Origin: Corynebacterium sp. J010B-136
GTDB lineage: Bacteria; Actinomycetota; Actinomycetes; Mycobacteriales; Mycobacteriaceae
NCBI RefSeq assembly: GCF_002967075.1
Contig: NZ_PUGE01000006.1
Coordinates: forward strand, 114,208 to 178,207
Direction of reading: 5' to 3'
DNA length: 64,000 nt
The position numbers and the translations under genes are program-made. Positions 11,381 through 20,502 of the stretch are shown one piece after another. Position 1 is the stretch's first letter. Each line of letters starts with the position of its first letter. Under the pieces are notes generated by a model. The model had not been told where the DNA came from. It saw only the letters and a program-made list of their open reading frames with translations, and searched no databases.

Positions 11381-11615
11381 ATGTCCGGTAATAGAATAAA
11401 CACTGAGCCCAGTCGGGAACTGTGCGGAGAAGATGTCAACTTGGCGCCGGAGTGGGAAACTTCATCGAATGGTATGACATCGGTGTCTAGGGCTACCTAG
11501 CCGTGACGATGCCTGCCGTGTTTACCGCAGGCATGGAGCAGTCGGTGGGCCTGGTGGTCACCCCTCCCTGGCTTGCCGTTGACCCCAGTTTCGGAGCGGC
11601 TTCGGTTATTAGCTG
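11381..11615 (+). pseudogene. Remnant of an MHS-family MFS transporter (ProP/KgtP type)
   Basis: ATG at 11381 follows a strong GGAGG, giving MSGNRINTEPS. About 70 bases on, the conserved first-helix motif of metabolite/proton symporters appears in another frame: GNFIEWYDIGV, then a TAG where Tyr is expected, then GYLAVTMPAVFTAGMEQSVG and LVVT. A short PSFGAAS follows where RPFGAAVFG is expected, and then the frame ends. So there is at least one frameshift, one nonsense codon and a large deletion of the rest of a transporter that is normally about 430 residues. Confidence 0.75.
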
Positions 11616-11785
11616 AACTCGGCTGCAATCGACATTCTCCCCGGTGACTGGCTTCTTTCGAGGGCCATCGCCAGGGAATTTCTTTGTGAGGCATCGACAA
11701 GCAAACCCGCGAAGTTAACAGTGCGAAACAATCATGAAGATTGTTTAATGAATGGCTCATTGGGGTTTCATCCTTCGTTTATACG

Positions 11786-11825
11786 GTAATCAGCATTCCA
11801 CATTGGAGTGCTGATTTACTTTTAT
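11786..11825 (+). terminator. Hairpin just before the sensor-like gene
   Basis: TCAGCATTCCA (11790-11800) pairs with TGGAGTGCTGA (11104-11114 counted within 11104+; that is 11804-11814) around a CAT loop, with GTAA/TTAC extending the stem, then a T-rich run. It lies 15 bases before the ATG at 11840. It may end the decayed transporter transcript or act as an attenuator of the operon that follows. Confidence 0.6.
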
Positions 11826-11839
11826 GAAGGGAGGCTGCA

Positions 11840-13111
11840 ATGCCTGATATGGCTCGTCATTCTTCGCGGTCGCGAATGCTGTCGTGGCTGCTGGGATTAG
11901 TAGCAGTGTCTCTGTTAGCTATCGTGCTGACGACTAGAACTGCCCTGCTGGGGACGGCTCCGGAGAAAGCCAACGAAGATGTTGTGCAAGAACTAGAAGA
12001 GTTCCGGTCTTTCGCACAAGATGGCATTGATCCTGAAACCTCTGAACCTTTTGCAACACATACGCGGTTATTGGAGGTGTTTTTATCGCGCCAGATTCCC
12101 ACCAGTGATGAAGCCTTAGTGGGAATCGTAGATGGCACCATCGTGGGGCTGCCGGGTGCAAGCGGACGCAGTCTTGGCGCGGGTGATCCGCTGATTCGCC
12201 ATGCTATGGACTCACCTATGCCATCGGGAATCTATACACCGGATAATGGCGAGGCAATTCACTGGGGAACAGTGACTGTCACCGGGATCGAGGGCGCTCA
12301 AGACGTAAAGCTACTGGTTGCCAGGTTTACCGATGCGGACTACCGCGAGATTTCTGAATTGATGCGGATTGTCACGTTGGTTTCCGGCGGGGTTCTTATC
12401 CTGGCCGCGTTTCTGGCGTGGTTGATTACTGGCCGGTTGCTTTCGCCAATTCGCAAGGTGTCCCTGCAGGCATTCGAAGACGCGGATAAGGGAACGGCCA
12501 CCAGACTAGGTTTTGATGGCACCGACGAAATCACCGAGCTCGCCCGGGCCTATAACGACGCCTGGGTGCGTGAGCACGAAGTACGTGCGGTCAACCAGTC
12601 GGTTATGCAAGCAGCGGCGCGTGAAATCCGCGAAGGCATCGATCAGCCGGAAAAGCTGCGTGCGACGTGCCAATCTTTGCACGCGTTATCGCGTCTGGCC
12701 CCAGGCACGCGCGGGATAGCCACCGAAGAAGCTGACCTTGGAGTCATTGCGCGCGATGTCGTCCCGCAAGCGATAGAGGCCAGCGGTAGGGCACAGGTTG
12801 ATCGCCACGCGCTTGTCGATGCCCTCCGTGCCATATCCGGCATGCTTGCCCCGCATACGCGCCAGGAGTTACAGGCTGGTGCGAGCGTGGAAGGGGAGAC
12901 CGCCTGGCTGTGGCTGCGCGCCCCAGGTTTCGTGGCAGATAAGGAACAAGCTGCTGCGATGATCGCCTGGCCAGTGAATTCCACCTCCGCAGCAGTGGTG
13001 CGCGCCGTTGCAGATGCCCATGGCGGGCGCGCGTTGGTTAGCGCCGATGCCGAGCACGGAACCACGGTGGTTTTAGAGCTTCCTGCCGGAGGTGAGCACG
13101 ATGAGCTTTAA
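11840..13111 (+). CDS. Degenerate sensor histidine-kinase-like protein (HAMP, no phospho-acceptor His)
   Basis: Membrane protein of 423 residues with GGGAGG before the ATG. The layout is that of a sensor kinase: membrane segment at about 14-33, extracytoplasmic domain of about 140 residues, second membrane segment at about 176-198, and a HAMP linker at about 199-248 (LSPIRKV, DEITELARAYND). Beyond this the match fails: where the H-box would read HELRTP, the sequence reads AAREIREGIDQP (about 259-270), with no His. An N-box is not recognisable, and only a faint G2-like end, GGRALVSADAEHGTTVVLEL, remains. No response regulator gene is adjacent. It overlaps the transporter gene downstream by 11 bp, so it may sense or modulate that transporter. 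Catalytic activity is doubtful. Confidence 0.7.
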   Translation: MPDMARHSSRSRMLSWLLGLVAVSLLAIVLTTRTALLGTAPEKANEDVVQELEEFRSFAQDGIDPETSEPFATHTRLLEVFLSRQIPTSDEALVGIVDGTIVGLPGASGRSLGAGDPLIRHAMDSPMPSGIYTPDNGEAIHWGTVTVTGIEGAQDVKLLVARFTDADYREISELMRIVTLVSGGVLILAAFLAWLITGRLLSPIRKVSLQAFEDADKGTATRLGFDGTDEITELARAYNDAWVREHEVRAVNQSVMQAAAREIREGIDQPEKLRATCQSLHALSRLAPGTRGIATEEADLGVIARDVVPQAIEASGRAQVDRHALVDALRAISGMLAPHTRQELQAGASVEGETAWLWLRAPGFVADKEQAAAMIAWPVNSTSAAVVRAVADAHGGRALVSADAEHGTTVVLELPAGGEHDEL

Positions 13112-14606
13112 ATCTTTGAAAACTGAAATGCCACAACGGAGCACCGTCAGCAGTAATCCTCCTGCTCCACGTCTTCTTCCCAAGGTCGGGCGGCAGTTTG
13201 CCACACCGGATTTTCTCACAGGAAAGACCGTCGCTGGGGTGCTGGCAGTTGCAGGTGCCTGGATTTTCACAAGTGGTTTTAGCCCCGAAGCACAAGCAAC
13301 TCTCACAGTGTTCGTCGCAGCCATCTGGCTGTGGATCTTTGGCAGTCTCAATGACACCTATGTAGCACTTGGTGCAGCTAGTGCACTGGTTCTAGCCAAT
13401 GTGTTGAGTGCAGAGGAATTCTTTGCAGCGCTTGGCGATGACACCACCTGGCTCCTCATCGGCGCCTTCATCTTATCCGCTGCGGTGACCCAGTCCGGGC
13501 TGGCTCTGCGGGCAACAGCTTGGCTCAGCCAGCGTGTGACTAGCGTGCGCGGGCTAGTGCACCTGATGGCCTTTGCCGTTACTCTTACTGCTTTTGCTGT
13601 GCCCGCCACTAGTGGGCGTGCAGCATTAGTCTTGCCGGTGCTGGTGGCACTGCGTGGGGTATTGCCCGCGCCGCAGCAGTGGTTGGTGAAGGTATTGGCA
13701 CTCGTGCTGCCCACAGCGGTTTTATTTACTGCCGCGGCATCGCTTATTGGTGCCGGCGCACACCTTATTACGGTGCAGATATTGAGCACTAATGAATTAC
13801 CTGAGATCTCGTTTACGCGGTGGATTGTGCTGGGCCTGCCTTATGCACTGGTTATGGCTCATCTGTCGGCGGAAGTGATTCTGCGCATGTTCTCCACCTC
13901 CGCGCAGCGCGCCGAAGGCATTGTGCTTAAGACGGCTGACTTTGGGGAAGCAGTCACAGGGGCCTTAAATACTGAACAAAAACGCTCAATGGCTGTGCTT
14001 GGCGCGGCCGTGTCCTTGTGGTTTAGCGAACCCCTGCATGGTATTGACCCGGCCCTGGTCGCAGTCCTCGCGGCACTGTTGATGTGCTCACCGCAGGTCG
14101 GCTGCGTCGATTTCAAAGACACCATTCGCCAGGTGCCGTGGAATCTGCTGCTGTTTATGGCAGGCACCATCGCCATGAGCCAAGCACTGTTATCGTCCGG
14201 CGCCGCCGATGTCTTAGCGTCTGCCATTTTGGGCGCAGCACATCCAACGCTGTTCGTCGCGCTTGTCATCATTGTGTCCTCCGCAGCACATCTGGTCATT
14301 CAGTCACGCTCGGCGCGCTCGGCAGTATTAATCCCGTTGGTCGTGGCCACTGCACCCGCGATTGGCGTTAATCCCGTCGCCGTCGCGTTCATCTCCACAG
14401 TGGCTGCCGGTTTCTGCCACACGTTGCCATCCTCGGCCAAGCCGCTGGCTATCTTCGCCAATGCTGAACTCGGCGATGAACCCGCCGCCTTTTCCACACG
14501 TGAACTCATGCGCGTAGCAGCAGCGCTATTTCCTGTTCATCTCATCGTCATGGGGCTTTTCGCCTGGCTCATCTGGCCAGCGCTGGGCCTAAATCTCTGC
14601 TTGTAA
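13101..14606 (+). CDS. DASS/SLC13-type anion (carboxylate) transporter
   Basis: Membrane protein of 501 residues. I choose the ATG at 13101 (GGAGG eight bases upstream) rather than the GTG at 13092. At least eleven hydrophobic segments are visible. Motifs of the sodium/anion symporter and ArsB/NhaD-like ion transporter group include DDTTWLLIGAFILSAAVTQSG near residue 115 and a repeat-like second half with WNLLLFMAGTIAMSQALL and PSSAKPLAIFA near residue 450. The operon context with glycerate kinase suggests glycerate or another small carboxylate as substrate; this is inference. The start lies inside the end of the sensor-like gene, suggesting translational coupling. Confidence 0.75.
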   Translation: MSFKSLKTEMPQRSTVSSNPPAPRLLPKVGRQFATPDFLTGKTVAGVLAVAGAWIFTSGFSPEAQATLTVFVAAIWLWIFGSLNDTYVALGAASALVLANVLSAEEFFAALGDDTTWLLIGAFILSAAVTQSGLALRATAWLSQRVTSVRGLVHLMAFAVTLTAFAVPATSGRAALVLPVLVALRGVLPAPQQWLVKVLALVLPTAVLFTAAASLIGAGAHLITVQILSTNELPEISFTRWIVLGLPYALVMAHLSAEVILRMFSTSAQRAEGIVLKTADFGEAVTGALNTEQKRSMAVLGAAVSLWFSEPLHGIDPALVAVLAALLMCSPQVGCVDFKDTIRQVPWNLLLFMAGTIAMSQALLSSGAADVLASAILGAAHPTLFVALVIIVSSAAHLVIQSRSARSAVLIPLVVATAPAIGVNPVAVAFISTVAAGFCHTLPSSAKPLAIFANAELGDEPAAFSTRELMRVAAALFPVHLIVMGLFAWLIWPALGLNLCL

Positions 14607-14637
14607 AAATCCATCCCACTTCAAAGGAGTATTTCCC

Positions 14638-15858
14638 ATGTTGTACGCACCTGAACGCATCCTTGTCGCACCTTCTGGTTTTAAAGAATCCCTCTCGGCG
14701 ATTGAAGTCGCCGATGCCATCGCCGCCGGTATCCGCCGTGTTCTCCCGGGCTCTCGCGTTGATACTTTTCCGGTTCCTGATGGCGGTGAGGGCACCGTTG
14801 ATATTCTCGCCCAACGCCGTGGCGCTGTCACCCATACTGAAACAGTCACCGGGCCCGTCGGGCAGAAAGTTCAAGCCACCTGGGTGGAGTTTCCTGAATC
14901 TAGCATCGGGGTTATGGAAATGGCATCGTGCGCCGGGCTCTCGCTAGTGCCCAGCGATATGCGCGATCCGGGTGCTACCACCACCTTTGGGGTGGGCGAG
15001 CTTATCAACATCATGATTGAGCGCGGCTGTAGCAAAATCGTGGTGGGTTGTGGAGACTCTGGCACCTCCGATGGCGGCGCGGGGGCTTTAGAGGCACTGG
15101 GAGTTATTACCCTGGATAAAAAGGGCGAGAAAGTCGAACGCGGCGGGGCAAACTTGGTACACGCCAAGTCCTTGGATACCAGCAGTATGAATCCGCGGCT
15201 GCGCGATGTCAGCATCACCATGGCGTGTAACCGCCATAACGTGTTGACGGGAAAGCGCGGCGTTGCGCGCGTCTTTGGACCGCAAAAGGGCGCGACGAAG
15301 ACCCAGGTTAAAGAACTCGCCGAGGGGTTGAGCTGTTGGGCAGATTTGCTTGTCGATGCCTTCGCGCCCATCGCCGACCTTCACAAAGGCCCTGGCTCTG
15401 GTGCCTCCGGTGGGCTCGGCGCCGGCCTGATGGCGCTGGGTGCTGATGCCGGTGAGCGCTTTGATGTGCTGCTGGAACAGCTCCCAGCTGAACGCGACCT
15501 TCATGCTCTTATCGCCACGGCGGATCTCGTCATTACCGCTGAAGGCGCCATTGATTTCCAGACTCCCCGCGGCAAAGTCCCGGCCGAGATTGCACGGCGT
15601 TGCCAAGCCACAGGAGTACCGGTCATGGGACTAGCTGGCTCCCTGGGAGAGGGCGCCCCGAGCGTTCATGATGTGGGAATCGGTGCGGTGCAATCGATTA
15701 TGACCATTCCAATGGAGCTGGAAGACGCAGTCCGTGATGGCCGTGACCTGCTGGTAGATGCTTCTGAACGTGCGCTGCGCCTTTTGCAACTGGGGTGCAC
15801 GGTGGCAGGGCGCCAAGAAAACAAGCTACGTGTACGCTACGCCGGGATTTCTGCGTAG
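14638..15858 (+). CDS. glxK: Glycerate kinase (GlxK/GarK family)
   Basis: Cytoplasmic kinase of 406 residues that phosphorylates D-glycerate using ATP, feeding glycolysis. The family start is clear: ILVAPSGFKESLSAIEVADA (about residues 8-27), followed by PDGGEGTVDIL (about 47-57). Other conserved parts are VGCGDSGTSDGGAGAL (about 138-153), GPQKGAT (about 218-224) and SGASGGLGAGL (about 255-265). The last 20 or so residues run past the usual family end. A ribosome binding site AAAGGAG precedes the ATG. It is the third gene of the run with the sensor-like protein and the DASS transporter, 31 bp after the latter, which suggests uptake and use of glycerate. Confidence 0.93.
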   Translation: MLYAPERILVAPSGFKESLSAIEVADAIAAGIRRVLPGSRVDTFPVPDGGEGTVDILAQRRGAVTHTETVTGPVGQKVQATWVEFPESSIGVMEMASCAGLSLVPSDMRDPGATTTFGVGELINIMIERGCSKIVVGCGDSGTSDGGAGALEALGVITLDKKGEKVERGGANLVHAKSLDTSSMNPRLRDVSITMACNRHNVLTGKRGVARVFGPQKGATKTQVKELAEGLSCWADLLVDAFAPIADLHKGPGSGASGGLGAGLMALGADAGERFDVLLEQLPAERDLHALIATADLVITAEGAIDFQTPRGKVPAEIARRCQATGVPVMGLAGSLGEGAPSVHDVGIGAVQSIMTIPMELEDAVRDGRDLLVDASERALRLLQLGCTVAGRQENKLRVRYAGISA

Positions 15859-15875
15859 AACGTAGGCTAGGTCCT

Positions 15876-17303
15876 ATGAGTAGCAAGCCTCGTGCAGCTG
15901 TTGTCGGCGCCGGTCCGAATGGGCTTACTGCCGCGGCACGGCTGCTGAAAGCCGGATGGGACGTTGACATCTATGAAGCAGCCTCCACACCCGGCGGAGC
16001 GGCACGCTCGTCAACGCAGCTGTTTGCCGGTGCAACTGTTGACCTAGGCGCAGCCGGCCATCCTTTCGGCGCAGCGAGTCCCGCTTTCCGCGAGCTAAAA
16101 CTCGAAGAGCACGGGTTGACGTGGAAGAACGCGCCGATTGAGATGGCGCATCCACTCGATAATGCCGAAACAGCTTTGTTGGCGAATTCTTTAGAAGAAA
16201 CCGCCGCAGGACTAGGCGTAGATCATAAGGCGTGGGTCCGCTTACACGGACATGTTGTGGACGGCATCGATAAGCATCTAGCGAATCTTTTGAGGCCGAT
16301 GTTGCAGGTACCACCGCACCCTGTACACCTTGTGCGCTTTGGCCTCCCGGCCCTGGCCCCGGCTTCTTTACTGGGGAAGGCATTGTTTAAGTCGGAGCAG
16401 GCTAAAGCATTGCTTGCCAGCAGTGCTGTGCATGCAATAACCTCTCCCGACCGGCCTTTTACCGCCGCTTTTGGCATTTTATTTGGCGCCCTCGGCATGA
16501 GCCGCAGGTGGCCCGTTGCTGAAGGTGGCACTCAAGCCATCGTGCAAGCGCTGGTGTCTGTCATTAAAAGCAACGGCGGAAAAATTCACACTGACACTAG
16601 TGTGCGTGACTTGCGCGAGCTGGGGCCTGTCGATGCCACTATCTTAAATCTCACCCCACGGCAGATTCTCGCGTTAAAAGGCACTGATCTTTCAGCAAAG
16701 ACTCTTCAGCGATTGGGAAACTGGCAGTACGGTCCCGCGGCGTACAAAGTCGACTTCCTGCTCAATGCGCCCGTGCCGTGGAAAGACCCGCGCGTTGGAG
16801 AAGCTGCAACCGTGCACATCGGTGGAAGCGTAGAAGAAATCAGCTTTGCCGAACGCGAAGTTGCAGCAGGAAGAATGCCGAAGCGGCCTTTTGTGATGGT
16901 CTGCCAGCAGTTTGTTGCTGACCCAACGCGTGGCAACACCCTGTGGACCTATGCACATGTGCCGCATGGATACATCGAGAGCTATCCGGGAGAAGTCCGC
17001 GAACTAATCACCAGTCAGATTGAGCGTTTCGCGCCGGGCTTTCGCGACACCATCGTGGAGGCCGTGGCTACCTCCCCGCACGATTTGGAACAGGGGAATC
17101 CCAATTTAATCGGCGGCGATATCGCCGGTGGTTCCATGGCCGGGGTGCAAGCCCTTATGCGCCCAGGGATTTCCTTGCACCCTTATATGCTGCGACCTGG
17201 ACTATTCATGGCCTCCGGCGCGACGCCACCTGGCGCCGGGGTACATGGCATGCCGGGCTGGTGGGCTGCCGGAGAAGCGATTAAATCCGGACATCGGCGC
17301 TAA
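15876..17303 (+). CDS. FAD-dependent oxidoreductase, phytoene-dehydrogenase-like
   Basis: Flavoprotein of 475 residues. The open frame extends upstream to 15795, but the start is placed at the ATG at 15876 (MSSKPRAAV), 17 bases after the glycerate kinase stop. The N-terminal Rossmann motif VVGAGPNGLTAAARLL (about 8-23) is followed by the acidic DIYEAASTPGGAARSS, a GG-doublet typical of the phytoene desaturase/amine oxidase group. The C-terminus carries the FAD-closing ATPPGAGVHGMPGWWAA near residue 455. No signal peptide. The substrate is unknown; carotenoid genes are not nearby. The 3' end overlaps the convergent AraC gene by 23 bp. Confidence 0.85.
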   Translation: MSSKPRAAVVGAGPNGLTAAARLLKAGWDVDIYEAASTPGGAARSSTQLFAGATVDLGAAGHPFGAASPAFRELKLEEHGLTWKNAPIEMAHPLDNAETALLANSLEETAAGLGVDHKAWVRLHGHVVDGIDKHLANLLRPMLQVPPHPVHLVRFGLPALAPASLLGKALFKSEQAKALLASSAVHAITSPDRPFTAAFGILFGALGMSRRWPVAEGGTQAIVQALVSVIKSNGGKIHTDTSVRDLRELGPVDATILNLTPRQILALKGTDLSAKTLQRLGNWQYGPAAYKVDFLLNAPVPWKDPRVGEAATVHIGGSVEEISFAEREVAAGRMPKRPFVMVCQQFVADPTRGNTLWTYAHVPHGYIESYPGEVRELITSQIERFAPGFRDTIVEAVATSPHDLEQGNPNLIGGDIAGGSMAGVQALMRPGISLHPYMLRPGLFMASGATPPGAGVHGMPGWWAAGEAIKSGHRR

Positions 17304-18066
17304 CGTGCTCATTGAAATAGGCACTCGGGGAGAGCCCTGTGCGCTTTTTAAACGCGCGGCCGAAAGCGCTAGCCGTGGAATAGCCGACGTGCAGAGCAAT
17401 GGAATCTATGGGCAGACCATCGATGATGAGCTGCTTAGCCTTCGTGGTGCGCGCTTGCATGCGCCATTCCTGGAAAGTCTCGCCCGTTTCTGTCACAAAT
17501 GCGCGCTCGATAGTCCGCGGCGAAGCATGAACTAGCTTCGCTAATTCGTGCAAAGTGCGCGGATCGCCAGGATTATCATTCAGCAGTTCTGCAATCTTGC
17601 GCGCAGCCGGGGTGTGTGGCCACATAAGCGTGCTGCAATGGTGGCTTAGTTTATTGAGCACATGTTGGTCGAGTTCACGGTGATGCTGCAGGAGCGAGGA
17701 ATCACTTTGGACCATCCCCATAAAATAACCAGCTAGTTCCTGGTTGACCTGGAAAATACGCGGCTGGTTTAAAGCTTTCGGGGTAAAGACCTTATCTGCA
17801 CCGAAGAAAATCCGGAGTAATACAGAATTGGCGTCCACGTACACGTCGTGGCGGTAACCAGCGGGTAACCATAAGGCCTGCTGTGCGTAGGTGCGGAAAT
17901 GCCCGTCTTTCAGAATGTAGCTGGCGCTGCCGCGGTATTGCCAAAACACCATGTGTGCTTCCGGATGGATGCGGTTAAGCGCTTGAACCGGCCGGGACAT
18001 TGGAAGTGACGCATTGTCAAAGCTGCCTGCTTGGTGCGGCTGGCTAAAGCTGATGCTTGCGGTCAT
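17281..18066 (-). CDS. AraC-family transcriptional regulator
   Basis: Regulator of 261 residues with AGGAG before the ATG. The N-terminal half (about 15-110) looks like a cupin sensor domain (HMVFWQYRGSASYILKDG, LWLPAGYRHDVYV). The C-terminal half carries two helix-turn-helix motifs (about 160-252): LHELAKLVHASPRTIERAF and IDSIALHVGYSTASAFGRAF, then KKRTGLSPSAYF, the AraC signature end. It is divergent from the iron importer operon, and the DtxR box lies between them, so a role as an iron- or siderophore-responsive activator of that operon is likely by analogy with other AraC regulators of siderophore uptake. Confidence 0.9.
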   Translation of the reverse strand: MTASISFSQPHQAGSFDNASLPMSRPVQALNRIHPEAHMVFWQYRGSASYILKDGHFRTYAQQALWLPAGYRHDVYVDANSVLLRIFFGADKVFTPKALNQPRIFQVNQELAGYFMGMVQSDSSLLQHHRELDQHVLNKLSHHCSTLMWPHTPAARKIAELLNDNPGDPRTLHELAKLVHASPRTIERAFVTETGETFQEWRMQARTTKAKQLIIDGLPIDSIALHVGYSTASAFGRAFKKRTGLSPSAYFNEHVSADVRI

Positions 18067-18151
18067 TGAAATCTCCTGTGCTGAAATCCTCGTTAACGCT
18101 CAAGTGTCAGCAAGGGGTTAGAAGTTGGCGGATAAGGTATTGCCTCGAAGC

Positions 18152-18170
18152 TTAGCCTGCCCTAACCTAA
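18152..18170. promoter_or_regulatory. DtxR-type iron box upstream of the first siderophore operon
   Basis: TTAGCCTGCCCTAACCTAA matches the DtxR consensus TTAGGTTAGCCTAACCTAA at 15 of 19 positions, with the right half perfect. It lies in the spacer between the AraC gene and the permease operon, about 180 bases before the latter. It implies repression by iron-loaded DtxR. Confidence 0.75.
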
Positions 18171-18351
18171 ATGGGTAAATTTGGTCGGGCTCAAGCGGGA
18201 AGCAGCGTCTGCCGCTGCACACGATTGCGGCCTGACTTTTTGAGTCTGGTTTAAAAAGACGCGTGAGATTTTGAAAGGAATTCGTGGGAGTTCGAATTGT
18301 ATCCATTGACCGTCATCATGTCCGGTCATCGCAATGGAGAAGTGGAAGAAT

Positions 18352-19401
18352 ATGACAGTAGAAACTCCACAAGCGCCGGATGTCATAAAAGAGCCTCAAC
18401 CGAATTCCCTCTTCGGGCGACGCACTCTTGGGCTAGTCATTATTGTTATAGCGCTATTGATCACGACGTGGCTGAGTTTCGCCGTTGGCGCGAATAAAAT
18501 GCCGATGGCGGAAGTGTGGCAAGGATTCCGCGCGCATGATGATTCTGAAGCGGCCATTATTATTTGGAGCCTGCGCATCCCGCGAACCGTGGCAGGACTT
18601 CTGGTTGGTGCAGCCTACGGTGTTGCTGGTGCTTTGATTCAAGCGATGACCAGAAACCCTCTGGCAGATCCCGGAATTTTGGGCGTGAACGCTGGTGCAG
18701 GCTTTGCCGTGACTGTCGGCGTTGGCATATTCGGCCTGAGCAGCGTATCTGGCTACATCTGGTTTGCATTTATCGGTGCAGCTGCAGCCACTATTTTGGT
18801 CTACCTCATCGGTGCAGTTGGGGGAACTGCCAATCCGGTGACCCTGGTGCTAGCCGGTGTTGCGCTCGCTGCAGTGCTAGGTGGTGTCACCACCTTTTTG
18901 ACCTTGATTGACCCCAATACCTTTGAAAGCATCCGCAACTGGGGCCTGGGATCCATTGCCCGCACGAGCATCCAAGACACAATGATGGTCGCGCCTTTTA
19001 TCGCCGTGGGGCTACTCATCGCAATTGGCTTGTCGGGCTCGTTGAACTCCATAGCGCTTGGCGATGACCTCGCTGCCTCCTTGGGCACCCGCGTTGCTCG
19101 CTCGCGTGTATTCGGCATCATCGCCGTGACCTTGCTTGCCGGTGGCGCTACGGCGCTGACCGGCGGTATCGGATTTGTCGGTTTGATGATTCCTCACGTC
19201 GTGCGCTGGTTCGTCGGTCCTGACCAACGCTGGATCATCATGTACTCCATCTTTGCAGCCCCAGTGCTGGTTCTTGCGGCCGATGTCATTGGCCGTGTTA
19301 TCGCCCGCCCAGGTGAAATTGAAGTCGGTGTGGTCACCGCAATCATCGGCGCCCCAGTGCTCATTGCGTTAGTGCGTCGTCGAAAGGCTAGTGGTCTGTA
19401 A
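18352..19401 (+). CDS. Iron-siderophore ABC transporter permease (FecCD family), subunit 1
   Basis: Membrane permease of 349 residues. The in-frame ATG at 18334 lacks a ribosome binding site; the ATG at 18352 follows GGAAG, so I use it, with modest certainty. About nine to ten hydrophobic segments are visible. Family motifs are LRIPRTVAGLLVGAAYGVAG, then QAMTRNPLADPGILGVNAGAG, and a C-terminal GFVGLMIPHVVRW, all typical of FecCD/BtuC permeases that import ferric siderophores. The next gene begins at the last base of its stop codon (TAATG). Confidence 0.93.
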   Translation: MTVETPQAPDVIKEPQPNSLFGRRTLGLVIIVIALLITTWLSFAVGANKMPMAEVWQGFRAHDDSEAAIIIWSLRIPRTVAGLLVGAAYGVAGALIQAMTRNPLADPGILGVNAGAGFAVTVGVGIFGLSSVSGYIWFAFIGAAAATILVYLIGAVGGTANPVTLVLAGVALAAVLGGVTTFLTLIDPNTFESIRNWGLGSIARTSIQDTMMVAPFIAVGLLIAIGLSGSLNSIALGDDLAASLGTRVARSRVFGIIAVTLLAGGATALTGGIGFVGLMIPHVVRWFVGPDQRWIIMYSIFAAPVLVLAADVIGRVIARPGEIEVGVVTAIIGAPVLIALVRRRKASGL

Positions 19402-20483
19402 TGCTCATGAAAGAAAACAAAGAGATCGACTACGGATACAGCTCGCTGACCATCCGCAATAAATTCTTCTCACTCCGCCTGCCCGTCAAGATTCTCACGG
19501 TCTCGGCGATTCTGATTATTCTGGGTGTCTTTGCTGCGACAGTGGCGATTACGCTGGGAGATTTCCCCATCACGCTAAGTCAGGTCGTACAAGCTATTGC
19601 CGGTGTGGGCGAGGAATTCCACGTGCTCATTGTGCGTGAATGGCGCCTCCCGGTTGCAATCGCGGCTGTGGTTTTTGGCGCGCTACTTGGTTTAGGCGGT
19701 GCAATTTTCCAGTCACTGACCCGCAACCCGCTGGGCTCGCCTGACATCATTGGCTTCGATGCTGGTTCTTACACGGCCGTTGTCTTGCTGATGCTAGTAA
19801 TCGGAACCACCCAGTACTGGACTATTGCAGCGGGTGCCATCGTCGGCGGTGTTATCACAGCCTTCGTGGTCTATATCTTGTCCTGGCGCAACGGGGTCCA
19901 GGGTTTCCGCCTTATCGTCGTTGGCATTGGTGTTTCCGCCATGTTGACTTCAGTCAACTCCTATCTGATTACGCGGGCTGATGTTGACGACGCCATGATG
20001 GTCGGATTCTGGAGCGCCGGCTCGATTAACCGCGTGACCTGGGAATCACTAATTCCAAGCGTTGCCATCGCCGTGGTCATTTTCGTACTCGCTATGTTCT
20101 TAGCCAGGTCTTTACAGCACATGGAAATGGGAGATGACACAGCGCTCACCCACGGATTCAAAGTAGGCCCAGCCCGCCTGGCACTGATCGTGGTGGGTGT
20201 TGCTACTTCAGCGCTAGTCACTGCCGCCGCCGGCCCGATTGGCTTCGTGGCGTTGGCTGCGCCGCAACTGGCGCGCCGAATTACTAACTCTCCAGGAGTC
20301 AGCCTTTTGCCATCGGCAGCAATGGGCGCGGCGCTGCTATCAACAGCGCACCTATTAGCCCTTGTAATCGCTACTTTCTACCGGCCTATTCCGGTTGGAT
20401 TGATCACCGTTTCTATCGGCGGTTGTTACATGATTTGGCTGCTCATTCGGGAAACCCGCCGTCACTACGGCCGTATCGCTTAA
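19401..20483 (+). CDS. Iron-siderophore ABC transporter permease (FecCD family), subunit 2
   Basis: Second permease of the importer, 360 residues. The ATG at 19401 overlaps the preceding stop (TAATG); an ATG at 19407 is an alternative. Motifs are EWRLPVAIAAVVFGALLGLGG, then QSLTRNPLGSPDIIGFDAG, and PIGFVALAAPQLARRI near residue 275, again the FecCD pattern. A cytoplasmic N-terminal extension of about 25 residues precedes the first membrane segment. With the preceding gene it would form the heterodimeric channel. Confidence 0.93.
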   Translation: MLMKENKEIDYGYSSLTIRNKFFSLRLPVKILTVSAILIILGVFAATVAITLGDFPITLSQVVQAIAGVGEEFHVLIVREWRLPVAIAAVVFGALLGLGGAIFQSLTRNPLGSPDIIGFDAGSYTAVVLLMLVIGTTQYWTIAAGAIVGGVITAFVVYILSWRNGVQGFRLIVVGIGVSAMLTSVNSYLITRADVDDAMMVGFWSAGSINRVTWESLIPSVAIAVVIFVLAMFLARSLQHMEMGDDTALTHGFKVGPARLALIVVGVATSALVTAAAGPIGFVALAAPQLARRITNSPGVSLLPSAAMGAALLSTAHLLALVIATFYRPIPVGLITVSIGGCYMIWLLIRETRRHYGRIA

Positions 20484-20502
20484 GCACGAGACAGGAAAAG
20501 AA

